The notes beneath the pieces are model-generated. The model made no database searches. It was not told the origin of the DNA and saw only the letters and a list, made by a program, of their open reading frames with translations. The position numbers and the translations under genes are program-made. Shown here one piece after another: positions 1 to 10,396 of a stretch of DNA of 64,000 nt. The stretch lies in NCBI GenBank assembly GCA_025617745.1, contig CM046853.1, positions 35,224,625 to 35,288,624 of the forward strand, read 5' to 3'. The number at the start of each line of letters is the position of its first letter. The stretch's first letter is position 1. Source of the stretch: Heliocidaris erythrogramma. Taxonomy: Eukaryota > Echinodermata > Echinoidea > Camarodonta > Echinometridae.

Positions 1-104
1 AGCCAGGAGCCAGCAGCTATAAAATATCCAAAACAACAATGAGACATTTTGGGCTGTATTTATAATAGCTAGCAAACACCAAGCAATTGCTTTTTCTAGG
101 CTTT

Positions 105-333
105 GCTAGAATATCTTTATCAATTTCAACATAGGAGCAATGGCGGGAAATAAGCAAAAGTAGCAATTGCTTGAACGATAAGTAAAACGGTCGTCAAGTC
201 AGAAACAACAGACTTTTAGCTCGCTAGAATATCTTTATCAATTTCAACATAAGACCAATGGGCCGAATAAGTAAAAGTAGCGATTGCTTGAATGATAAGA
301 AGACAGTCGTCAAGTTAGAAACAATTATTGCTA
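105..333 (+). repeat. Tandem duplication, ~118-bp unit, two copies
   Basis: The segment starting GCTAGAATATCTTTATCAAT at 105 restarts at 223, and a third start (GCTAGACTC) appears at about 331. The two units are clearly homologous but differ at several positions and small indels, so the event is older than the A/B duplication. The same pair occurs in copy B at 50244-50472. Confidence 0.9.
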
Positions 334-568
334 GACTCTTGCTATGTCAGGTACAGCGGCTGTGATTTTGGACATTTGAAATATTTAACCCTCATGTCAG
401 CTCAGGCTGCTGCTATATGCGATTTCTTTCTTCAATAATGACTTGTGCACCAAGGTGTACGTACAGTGACAAGTTTTTCTCCCTACTTACTTTCCAAAGT
501 GGAAAAAAAGAAATTGGTTGATTCAATTTACAGTTTCAATTGTATAACAGTAATGAAGACAAGTATCA

Positions 569-700
569 GGGGAACGTTTCATCAAGCGTTTTGGCAGCGA
601 TTTTTACCGACAACTGTTATAAGCTACTGAAATCCTTGCATCTGATTGGTTGAGAGCAAATTTGTCGTTAAAAATCACCGACAAAACACTTGATGAAACA
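569..700. mobile_element. Palindromic MITE-like element, family GGGAGCGTTTCATC (degraded copy)
   Basis: The left end reads GGGGAACGTTTCATCAAGCG and the right end reads ACACTTGATGAAACA, which is its approximate reverse complement. The core contains CCGACAACTGTTATAAGCTAC. A better-preserved relative lies at 42866-43002 and the duplicate copy at 50708-50839. There is no coding capacity, so it would be a non-autonomous element. Confidence 0.75.
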
Positions 701-1695
701 AGTAACCAGTAACATACAGTCTAACTACAAGGAGGAGATCATGCAAAACAACTTTTTAAAATGCTTCAAGTTGATGATGACAGCAAATTCTTCATTTTCA
801 AGTAAGAATTTTTAAAATCTGAATAAAAATATGAGCAATTTCTTATCATGGGAATCAAGTACTAGAAAGAAAAGAGGTTGTGTATTGCTTCTTCTTGCAA
901 GCAATTGCTTGATTGGAATATCTGAAGATGCAAGAAAAGGCAGTTTCTAGGTTTGTACTAGTTTGATAAATTCGGCCCACCCAGTGTTTCAATGTTTTAA
1001 GGTCTAATACAAAAAAAAACACAAAAACATCTTCTTTCATTTGAAGAAACAAATTGTTTACAGTATCATTCTGTCTCGTACTTTCCATAACGTTGACGGT
1101 TTTGTTGCCCGTTAAGCACTAGAAATTCACGAACAAACCGTTCATAATATACTAAATTTCAAATGCTCTATGAAGCATTTTTACCCCTGAAAACGTATGG
1201 TATTATTGGAAATAAATGGAAATAAAACTGATTAACTTTTGTTTAAAGGACAATCCAAATATTGTAATGAATACGTGACAATCGATTCACTCAATTGCCG
1301 ATTTGAAATTCGCATAGATGTAGTGATCTCATTTTTAACATTCATAACTTTCTTGTTCTTTTTCCGATTTCTTTCAAGCTATTACCTGTTTCTCTTCTTT
1401 TTCTGCTTTCACACAAATTAGCTTGTTACAAAGGTAGGATAGCCCGATAAGATATATGTGGTTAGCTGAAAAATTTTGTACAAAAATACGAACCCTGATG
1501 ACTGATATATCTTGTAAACACACATCGTTTGATAGCTCACGATTCAAATTCATGTTTCATGAAATTTAAGAGATGAAAATATTTTCATTCAATTAAGTGA
1601 ACATATTATTACATCCATCTTAAGTATTGTTGGAAAGAATTATAGACTCGTGATCCAAGCAAAAATGATCGCGGACTATTGTGTTGAAGTTTCGT
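701..1695. other. AT-rich DNA without recognisable features
   Basis: No exon, RNA gene or element was recognised. Short open frames here are what an AT-rich sequence gives by chance and have no splice context. Confidence 0.5.
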
Positions 1696-2046
1696 GAGGG
1701 GAGAGAGTGGAAGAGGGTGGAAAGAGATAGAAAGACAGCCTAGAAAGAAAGAAAGAAAGAAAGGAAGGATATGGAGGGATACAGAGGAAGAAATAGGGAA
1801 AGAATAAAAAAAATATATATAAGGAAAGAGAGACAGGGGAAAAGAGTGGGGGAGGGTGAGAGGGATAAGTGGGAGGGGAGAAAAGGAAGATGGATATAAA
1901 GGAAGATATAGGGGAAACGAGAGGGCAAAAGGAAAGGAAAAAGAGATAAGAGAGAGGGAAAGAAAGTGGACAAAAAAGGGGGAAGAGAGGGGATAAGGGA
2001 GGGCGATGAGAGAGAGAGAGACACACACACACACACAGACAGCGCT

Positions 2047-2114
<68 letters not shown>

Positions 2115-2115
2115 T
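1696..2115. repeat. Purine-rich GA/GAAA tract with a short AC run
   Basis: The plus strand is almost purely purine for about 400 bp and ends in long AG runs interrupted by an AC run near 2021-2036. In copy B (51835-52251) the AG runs differ in length by a few units. Long reverse frames rich in Ser, Leu, Phe and Pro here are artefacts of the repeat. Confidence 0.9.
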
Positions 2116-3480
2116 TGGTAGGAAGATGGGTCATGGGATTTAGACGTAGATGTTTGTCATGCTGAACGTAATCTGGCAGTTTACAATATAATGTTTCTAC
2201 CGTTGATGGGGTTGTTTCAAATAGCGATGAAGCGTCGTTCATGAATTGCCCATCTGCATGAATGACATCTAGGCAAAGGATGTGATGAACAAAAACAGCA
2301 ATCAAATATATAATCATGTATCATTTATGTATGTAAATGATGATATCATCATCTATATAATTTACTTCTCCCGATATAGTTCTATGTTAACCATTTTTTT
2401 AGAGAGATTAATAGATAAAAAAAAAAGACCGCTTAGTCCACATTCACATCTGCTAACTTAATTTGTATTGTTTGAAGATACTGAATAGACACATTGTATT
2501 TCCATTGAAAAATACTGGTATTGGACTTTTTAGTCCAAATTTCTGTTTATATACCCTCCCGTGTTTTCCCCCTCATCAGTATCGTCCCTAGATGTTGTCC
2601 CGGATGTTGTATTGCTAATTCAGCTTAAATAATACTTAGGCTTTTCAATTAGAAAAAAAGAAATGATTTCTATCTGTTTACTCCAAGTCCTTGAAAAAGT
2701 ATGGACGTTTATTTTACTTCACTTATATCCCTCTTGTGTTTAATAGCACTATACCCATACATGTTACAGTTTATTTTTCTTGTACAGTTTATGTCGCTTA
2801 AATCGATATTTTGCCTGAAAATTTTGAAAACATAGCGAAATAGAATATTTATCGATTATGTTTCAAGTTTAATAGAAATAGTATATGAAAATTATACCCA
2901 CCTCCAAAATGGTAACTAAGCCTGGCAATATATTATTTCTGTATAAACAGAAATATGAACTATAACCACGCATTTTTTTTTTGTCGAAAATGTTTTTCTA
3001 CGTTTGCTTATTTTCAGCATAATATATCCTGCCCCCTATTTTTCTTCTCTATTTTCGACTTGCTTTCTTCTTGATTGTCTGCTTCTCCTTCTTCTTTTCC
3101 TGCTCTATAACACTCTCTCTCTTAAGTCTCTTTCTCTCTCTCTCTCTTTCTCTCTGTTATTTCCTTTTAATCTTCAATTTACTCGTTTTAATTCACAATC
3201 TGGCGGGGGTTTTCAGCTTTGTCCGTGAATACAATTAAATTCTCCGTGTCTTCTAAATCATCGTACTTGCTTTTAAAATGATCCGATGATTTTCATTCGA
3301 AGCAATGAAGTCACCTTTCTTTTGCACATCGATTTCAAATCCTGCATAATCTTAATTCAAAACTAATCCGCGCGCGAAAAAAAAATAATCAAATTCAGTT
3401 GTATGCGAATGCCAACATTTTTTTATTTTGAGGCCATAACAGCGGATGAATGATTTAAAATTAAATAAAGGGGTATAATA
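2116..3480. other. AT-rich DNA; short CT microsatellite near 3111-3160
   Basis: No gene or element is recognised apart from a CT-rich stretch at about 3111-3160. A small A-T hairpin with arms GGACTTTTTAGTCC lies near 2523. Confidence 0.5.
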
Positions 3481-3604
3481 CAATCCTCTACAGTTGTTGT
3501 ATGAAATGTCTTGATACTCGACTGACCTTGTTAGCAGTTATGATGTGGTCTCTAGAGTTCGCTGACTCACGCGCTTCATCTCTAGCTTTGTCTTCCACTA
3601 TCAT

Positions 3605-3617
3605 GTTACCTAGCAAC
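3605..3617. promoter_or_regulatory. Candidate RFX X-box (GTTACCTAGCAAC)
   Basis: GTTACC-T-AGCAAC fits the inverted-repeat X-box pattern bound by RFX factors, with a one-base spacer. It lies in a locally CpG-containing stretch (about 3540-3690). It is also present, unchanged, in copy B at 53741-53753. A 13-bp match can occur by chance, and no ciliary gene is visible nearby. Confidence 0.3.
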
Positions 3618-3978
3618 GTATCGTCCGCGCATATCTTATTGCTTTATGATCGCGATTTCACGAAACGTAATCGTGTCATTTGCGGTTTTTCTCCGAGTAT
3701 GTGTATGAGTTGTGTGTGTGTGTAAGTGTGAATGTATACCGTGTGCGTACGTATCTTCAACTTTATATGGGATCAAGAAATTTTTTTAAAGTAGAACACT
3801 AATGATTTTAAATATTGGCTTAATACTTATTATTGCATAGATGGCATAAATTAAACAAGGTTATCCAAATTTAAAGCTTGGAAACATTTGAATTAATGAT
3901 TATTATCAATTATAAAACGGTAAAATACAGCCCCCGATATAGCAGCTGAAAAGCTCCTTGAACGCTGCTGAGATGTGT

Positions 3979-4531
3979 GACGACACAAGAGGGGCGAGTC
4001 CTGTCTAAGCAGACGATGTCCCATAACATTATACACATTTTCAGTGCCTGTTTTGTCATCTCCTCTTCACTTATTTCTCTTACTTGACTAGCGTCAGTCT
4101 TAATGTTAGTCTGTTGCCTCACTCTTAACTTCGTGTATGGTATTATTTTGATGAAAAATGCAGCGTTAAAAAAATAAAGGAATCAGTCACTTGTAAACAA
4201 AATAAGACGCCATTGTATTTTCAGCTGCTTGCACCGGGGCATGTTCGGCGTTTCAAGAGGGAACGAATACCATCCAGCTATTATTCGCAGGGCTTTTCAA
4301 TTTGAAAATGGGGTTTATTTCATTGATCATTGACCCTTCTCCTGTGTATTTACAATCAAACGGTTTTAGTTATCAGAATCAGTTCACTTTCCCTTTTAGA
4401 ATGGTGTGAAATAAGGTCATGTTTAAATGTACCAAACTCTTTATAATTTGATAAATAATTGCATTGCAATTACGTTCATTCATTATAGGACGTCGTCTGC
4501 TTAAGCAGGATCGATCCCTCGTATGACGACA
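3979..4531. mobile_element. Inverted-repeat-flanked element, ~550 bp
   Basis: The segment 3979-4027 contains TCTAAGCAGACGATGTCC, and 4483-4531 contains its inverted relative GGACGTCGTCTGCTTAAGCA. Similarity extends outward through an AGGG and GACGAC portion and inward through ATAA, giving imperfect arms of about 45-49 bp. The interior carries no convincing coding sequence. The structure suggests an old non-autonomous DNA transposon, but target duplications are not clear. The copy B counterpart is 54115-54667. Confidence 0.55.
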
Positions 4532-7320
4532 TCAAAACATCGCTATATTTCTGGCGAATCCTCGGATATTCCACATGCTGAGAAGAGCTTTTATTTATGT
4601 TGTTTTTATAATCATCATATACGCAGTTGACATAAAACTTATACGATTGCCATCTGTAAGCTTCCCAATTTCTAGTGATACATTAATTGCCATATTTGTG
4701 ATTTTCTTGAGATTTTTCTTGAGATCAAAGTGTAAAGATGATAAAAATTTACCTCACACGACGAAGCAGACAATATGCATACTATATGGTATAAGAATGA
4801 ACAGAATGCTGTTATCACACGTTCACAAATGAATTTTTATATTATAAAGGAATGACAAATCTTTAAAAACAGATTTCATCTTGGTATCGTTACTACAAAG
4901 ACATTTTTACTTTTTACAATGACTGACATTACTTTTTAAGTCTCCTTTCAGTGCATTGGATTTAGGTTTCGACCCTTTATTTCACTCATTTTCAGGCAAA
5001 GGGAAATGAACCTCTTTTATTGTTTTTTAAATTTACAGTTCGCTAAACTTTACGTTGAATTTTTTTAAAAATTCTTTTGGCATTAATTGCGAAAGTTATT
5101 TTCATATCTGGGCACTTTTGACCGCAGATTAAACCCGTCCGTTCTACTAGTGCATGCAGTCTTCTCACGTGTAAAACCAATGTTTTTGGGGTTTTTTTTT
5201 CAGTGGTATAAAACTTACCTTCGTTTTATTTCATAAGACAATTTTATAATCACAACCATGCGTAAGATCGATTTAATATAAATATTTGTTGTTATAAAAG
5301 ACAAAAAAAAGTTTGATAAATCAGCATCACGTGTATACTCGTTCTTTCATAATATACCACACGATAATTAGAAATAAAACTCAACAAAACCAAAAATGTT
5401 GTTTAGTCTGCGATCTAGGTTTCGGAATCAGGTCTGAAACTCGTTTTATGAAGTATCCACGGACAAAATATCTTCAGACTTATTGCAGTCCAAATTTCTT
5501 TCCTTTTTTTAGCGTGAAATTGATCTCAATTTTCTTTAGGAACGAGGTGCGTCTATTTTGTCTAAATTCGTGTTGTTGATGTTTTGTCTTATTTGGATCA
5601 AGGTGAGTAATTCCTTTTTCATGGGTTTCATGACAATGACTTTGTTATTTGTCGGATAAAACTAGAATAAAAGATCAAGACTTAAATAGATCCGTTAGAA
5701 TGATTACACAAAATTTAAGAAAAAATGTCAAACGACCGAATATCAAAATGATATTATTTATGATATTATATTTCGTTTGAAACGAATGTCAGTGGGTTCG
5801 TCAAAGAAAGACGCTTATTTGGAAACGAAACCGTTTAGCAATACTATCCATAATTATATCAATATACAAATTGGCGACATTCTCGAAGACATTGTTCGGG
5901 TAGGAAAATATTGTCAAGTTACCCTAATTCCATATCGCATTATATTCTTACATTGAAATGATAGAATTAGTATAAATACATTAGTTGAGTTTAAGAATGT
6001 GTCGCGCTTTCGACGGTTCTATAATGATTCATACATGAGGTTGTTATCGAAATACTTTTAACAGTTGTGTGTAATCAAACTACAAATTACACGAGTTAAA
6101 ATCAAACAAAGAACTTATGTCAGTTTATGTAATTTTAGGCAGGCCTGGATCTTGATCTGACGCTGATGTCGGTAATTATAATGAATGAGGAAGAGAAGAA
6201 TTTACCATTATGCAGTGATCTATTTTCTATGTACGTCGAGAAGGAAATCTTTTAAAATGACAAATGGGTGCCAAAACCAAAACCTTCTATTCTCGCAACG
6301 CACACATGCGCGTTAGATCAAACATTCATTTCCTCAAAGGTGATGTTCCTTGCTGTATTCCCAGTGCGATCGATCCAAAATGAGTATTACGTCCTCTACG
6401 TTGATCAAAGCCAATCACTGATGCCAGTGCTTCGTTGTAATCACGCGGCTCCTGCCATTGAGGTACAGCCAGTTTGAATCTCAGCTCTTTTTCATCGCAA
6501 TTACAAAAATAAACAATCTTTATTAAATTTGATTGAAATCTTAACTTCTCAAATGCTATTAATTCTATTCTTTTCTGGGAATGATGGTAACAAAAAGGAA
6601 TGCATTATAAGTTTATCAGAAATTGAAAAGGAATCCTAGACTTTTTAGCTTACGTTACCCCCCCCCCCCACACACACACACAAACGAACTATGCATACCT
6701 CTCTCCTCCTCATATTGTAGTTCACAGTTTCCCTCTTTATCGCGTTCACGTCCACATGTGTAAAGTTTTTGATGATAATTGGCATCGCCTACGTATATAA
6801 CTGCGTGAGCTGATCGGGTGATTATCATCATTTCACATACCGATTATATTAGATTATTATCACATTTTCAAATAGTTCTGTAAACCCAGCAGGTCTCGAG
6901 GTACGCTTAAAATGACAAGTATGTCTATGGCGGTCATGCTTCCAATAATGATTCTAAAACGTTTTGCGAGTAATGGTTTCATCAGGGAGCTGCACGTTTA
7001 TTCTATAACAACTTTCTCGTTGACGTGTGAAAGTGAGCGATTTGAGAACAAAAGATTTACCGCTATATACCAAAATCAAAATCAAAGATAATTCAAGTAC
7101 ATACATTTATTTCACTTCATAGCTATAGACATGCATAAAATGAATGTTTTGTCCGTTTCAAAACTCAAACATAAAATATTCAATTTACTCACATTGACGT
7201 AAAATATGTGAAAATCAGCTGAAGAAAGAAAGAAATACACTGATCTTGTTCATATAGTTTCAATTATGATAAAATAATTATAATACAGTTCAGGAAAATC
7301 CAATGCATAACAGGGGTAAA
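4532..7320. other. AT-rich DNA; poly-C/AC microsatellite at 6660-6682
   Basis: No gene is recognised. The insertion point of the 563 bp found only in copy B lies between 6614 and 6615. A short C run followed by AC repeats is at 6660-6682. Confidence 0.5.
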
Positions 7321-7485
7321 AAAGAAGAAGAAGAAGAAGAAGAAGAACAAGAACAAGAAGAAGAAGAAGAAGAAGAAGAAGGTGAAGAAGAAGAAGAAGG
7401 AAGAAGAAGAAGAAGAAGAAGAAGAAGTAGAAGAAGATGATGAAGAAGAAGAAAATGAAGAAGAACAAGAAGAAGAAGGAGAAAA
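7321..7485. repeat. GAA trinucleotide microsatellite
   Basis: This is a long, interrupted AAG/GAA tract with some GAACAA and GATGAA variants. It is the same tract in copy B at 58029-58180 but shorter by a few triplets. Reverse frames rich in Phe, Leu or Ser are repeat artefacts. It abuts the left target duplication of the next element. Confidence 0.95.
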
Positions 7486-7491
7486 GCTTAG

Positions 7492-8259
7492 GGGCAATTC
7501 CATGGTTAGTAACGTTACACTTTATCAAATTTTATTATTTTTGATACAGATAATTCAATAGCTTTTTCATCTGAAGTCCTACTCTTGCAAATATAATATA
7601 TTTACCTAACAAAGGTCTACAGTACATAAAGAAATCAAAAGTAAATGAATAAAATAAGAGCTGTAATGAGAACGTTTGATGACGGTAAGTAACGTTACAA
7701 AAAAAGGACATGAGAAACAAACCAAAGTTTTTGAAAAAAATATTCCTCCTTATTGTATTGTACCTCAAATTGGAGCCATATCAGTATTACTTCTTAAATG
7801 ATGACAAATGTTTCCCCAAATTGCTTAGAGATTGTATCTCTCAGTTTGTTTAAGTAGAGCCCAAAACCTTGGTTAGTAACGTTACGGTTAGTCACGTTAC
7901 AGTTTGTCCAGTACTACATATTTGAGATTTTTATACCTTTTCAACAACTTATTATTGCCTACTTTCTTTTAAATTGGTGTGACTAAATGCCCTACAAATT
8001 ATCTAATTGAAAAATTCACAAAATATGCAGTATATTTCTGTCCATGACTAAAAAACTGTGTGAAGTCCCATCTATCTAAATTTGTGTATGGTTCGGATTC
8101 TTCTATAAGGGCCATATTAAATAAAATTGTTTTTGGTGAGTATGAAACCCCTTTGTAAAAACAATTCCTGTATTTATTTAAACCCCCAAAATCGACCTGA
8201 ATTTGAGAAAGAGCAAAAATAAAGTTTGGCCTGATGTCCACTTAATCATGGAATTGCCC
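7492..8259. mobile_element. Non-autonomous DNA transposon, 768 bp, 13-bp TIR GGGCAATTCCATG, TSD TTAG
   Basis: The left end is GGGCAATTCCATG (7492-7504) and the right end is CATGGAATTGCCC (8247-8259), a perfect 13-bp terminal inverted repeat. TTAG stands immediately outside both ends (7488-7491 and 8260-8263), consistent with a 4-bp target-site duplication. The palindrome GTAACGTTAC, usually within GTTAGTAACGTTAC, recurs at 7509-7518, 7689-7698 and 7876-7885, with a variant at 7891-7900. Such repeats near an end often bind transposase. Short reverse frames exist, but nothing resembles a transposase, so it would be mobilised in trans. The superfamily is not assigned. Confidence 0.8.
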
Positions 8260-8588
8260 TTAGAAATATAGTTAACTCGGTGTTTATTCTTCTTGCTGTC
8301 ACAATCATGGCTGATTAGTTTCGCGTTACAGATTAAAAAGATAAACAAACAGGAGGCCTGTATTTAAAACTGATGCACCTTATTTATTATAAAGATTTGT
8401 ATTGCCCTATATAGAAATTGAATATCATACAGTTGTAGCTGTTCCCTTTATATACGATTTAAGGACAATATAAAGTTTCTACGTTATGTATTTCTGTACA
8501 CTGAATTTCATCATGCTTTCTTTTTTTTTAAATCTCATATAGGTAAACAGTACATTATTCTCTTTATATTGAATGATTCAGCAGAATA

Positions 8589-8633
<45 letters not shown>

Positions 8634-8719
8634 CCTTTCATCACATTTGCATGTATTATTCTTTAAATATAAATATATAATATATATAGAATAATACATG
8701 CAACTGTGATGAAAGGGAA
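8589..8719. repeat. TA microsatellite joined to a 31-bp-arm hairpin
   Basis: A TA run (about 8589-8630) leads into the arm TTCCCTTTCATCACATTTGC... (8631-8661). After a 27-base AT-rich loop comes its reverse complement (8689-8719), with only one mismatch in 31. The arms continue as ATATAT on both outer sides. In copy B (59311-59400) one extra mismatch is present and the TA run is much shorter. It may be a MITE end pair or a foldback element; no target duplication is evident. Confidence 0.85.
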
Positions 8720-9179
8720 TATATTGAAAAATATCTTCAAATAAAAGGTGAAACTAGAATTTCAAATAGGAAAATCATTTGAAAATCCATTTACACAATA
8801 AATCAATACCCGTAAAATTTATATAAGTGTCCATGTGACGTGTATTTTGTTCGTTTGTTTATGTGTTGTTTTTTTTTTTTAATGAGAAGAGGTTAAAAAG
8901 TTAGGAAGTTACATCATTGCATTGTGTTGTTAATTACAAAACAGACGAGAAGAAAATACAATGCCAGCTTTATGTCATTATCTTGCGGGTTTCATCATTA
9001 TTTTGTGTGTGTGTGTGTGGTGAGGGTGTGTGCGTGTGCGTGTGTTTTGTTTTGATTTCCTGCGGAATGGGGTTAATGAACTTGGGGGCAATCAATTGTG
9101 ATATAATAATATTAATGAATTATGATATTATATAGATGTATTAACACATATATTATATAAGTTTCAAAATGGTTGTAAA

Positions 9180-10141
9180 AAGAAACACTGGAATGCTTGC
9201 TGAAATCAGGTGGCCATTTGGTCGGGCGATATCTTTTCTCAGATCCTCCGAGAACAGGTGACGTCACACTACTAGGGCTTCTATCTAATGAATATTCGGT
9301 GTCAGCTGGCTGGGTGGATACAATGCATGCTCGCTCGATCGGCCGTGCAGATTCTTGGTGAATTGCACTCAACAGGCGAAAGTGAGGGTTGGCGAGATCC
9401 GCAAAAAAAGCTTTGATGCTTGGCGGAGAAGACGGCGGCTCAGATCATGCACTCGTAAATCATCATTCAGTCAACGCACGCGCACAGTTCACACCACCAC
9501 AAAACGTCTCAGCATCGCAACTGATTTATTGTCATCAGTGTGTGTTGTGTGCTCCGCACCGCATTAATAGCCGTAGATATGAGCACATAGCTAAGCACGG
9601 CCATTTCTTTTTTGTTTGTTTTTATTTTTGACCGCATTTCACAGAAATGATGCCGAAAGAAATGATGCACGCATGCTTGTTTATACACCTTGGCGCTTGT
9701 ACCAGCTCATAGTCACCATCGATATTCTCAGTTGTCACCGACGGGAAACTCTCCCGGCAGTGTGACGAGAGTTACACCTCCCGCACTTTGAACCGAAGAA
9801 GGTGCACAAAATTCGCTAGCACAGCACTCCATGACACATGCTCTCGTTTAAAGACTTTTTACAAATATTTGGGATCAATCATGCCATCAATTTTTTGATG
9901 TGATGATAGCACTGAACGACAACAATCTATGATATTTTCTCCTTACATTCCTTCGCAGAAGAACTGCTTGCAGCTCGCCGTATATCTCGGTTGAACAAAC
10001 TCCGGGTTCTACGGCCGATCATCTCAGCAGTCTTAATCCTCTTACCGCAATCTTGAGGCCATCATCAGTCTCTTGAAAACGCACAAGTACAGTTCTTTCA
10101 CCGACGAAAATTGACGTAAATCTGCTGTCTACTACTGCTAA
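9180..10141 (+). promoter_or_regulatory. CpG-richer block, probable promoter and 5' leader
   Basis: Base composition changes sharply here from AT-rich to balanced, with many CpG dinucleotides, up to the open frame that ends at the splice donor at 10396. It holds a perfect CRE at 9259-9266 and a TTATATAAG sequence near 9153. Small frames within it are unlikely to be conserved protein, because an A homopolymer at 9403-9409 (7 bases) has 8 bases in copy B and shifts the frame. The exact transcription start cannot be seen. Confidence 0.5.
9259..9266. promoter_or_regulatory. Perfect CRE palindrome TGACGTCA
   Basis: This is a full cAMP-response-element palindrome, bound by CREB/ATF family bZIP factors. 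It lies inside the CpG-richer block about 0.9 kb upstream of the coding exon and is conserved in copy B at 59927-59934. Confidence 0.5.
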
Positions 10142-10396
10142 GTAGGAGACAGCGTGAGAGAGCATTTTTCAACCATTCCGCCGACTGCAGCAGTAAAACT
10201 GAAGCGGGAGCAGAGAGACACCAGCGGGACAGAGATCCTGTCGTCTGCCCCTTCGCATCACCTGGAAGTAGCCACCGTGGGCAGCTACGCTGAGCTAGAG
10301 GCAGGGGACCCTCAGGCTTTGGACGAGCCCAGTAGGAAGCGACTTAAAATGTCCACCGTTAGCATGGATTCGGGCAGCACCACTGGGGAAGAAGAG
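10142..10396 (+). CDS. Putative first coding exon of an unrecognised gene, donor GAG|GTAAGA
   Basis: The frame is open from a stop at 10139-10141 to a strong splice donor, GAAGAAGAG|GTAAGA, with the exon ending at 10396 on a codon boundary. The translation is protein-like and not low-complexity: it includes AVKLKREQRDTSG, SSAPSHHLEVATVGSYAELE and the basic stretch SRKRLK, then MSTVSMDSGSTTGEEE. No ATG lies upstream in frame. Either translation starts at the ATG at 10349 (A at -3) or at 10364, giving a 16- or 11-residue first coding exon, or an upstream exon is spliced in, for example after the AG of GACTGCAG near 10188. The basic SRKRLK and the acidic, Ser/Thr-rich end would suit a nuclear regulatory protein, but I do not recognise the family. 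The coding sequence matches copy B throughout. No following exon was found before the gap, so the first intron would be very long. Confidence 0.55.

Noticed and set aside
1609-2036. Overlapping minus-strand frames of about 100-140 codons rich in Ser, Leu, Phe and Pro
   Set aside because: Three reverse frames are open at once because the tract is nearly pure purine; this is repeat artefact.
7250-7528. Minus-strand poly-Phe/Leu/Ser frames
   Set aside because: They are the complement of the GAA microsatellite.
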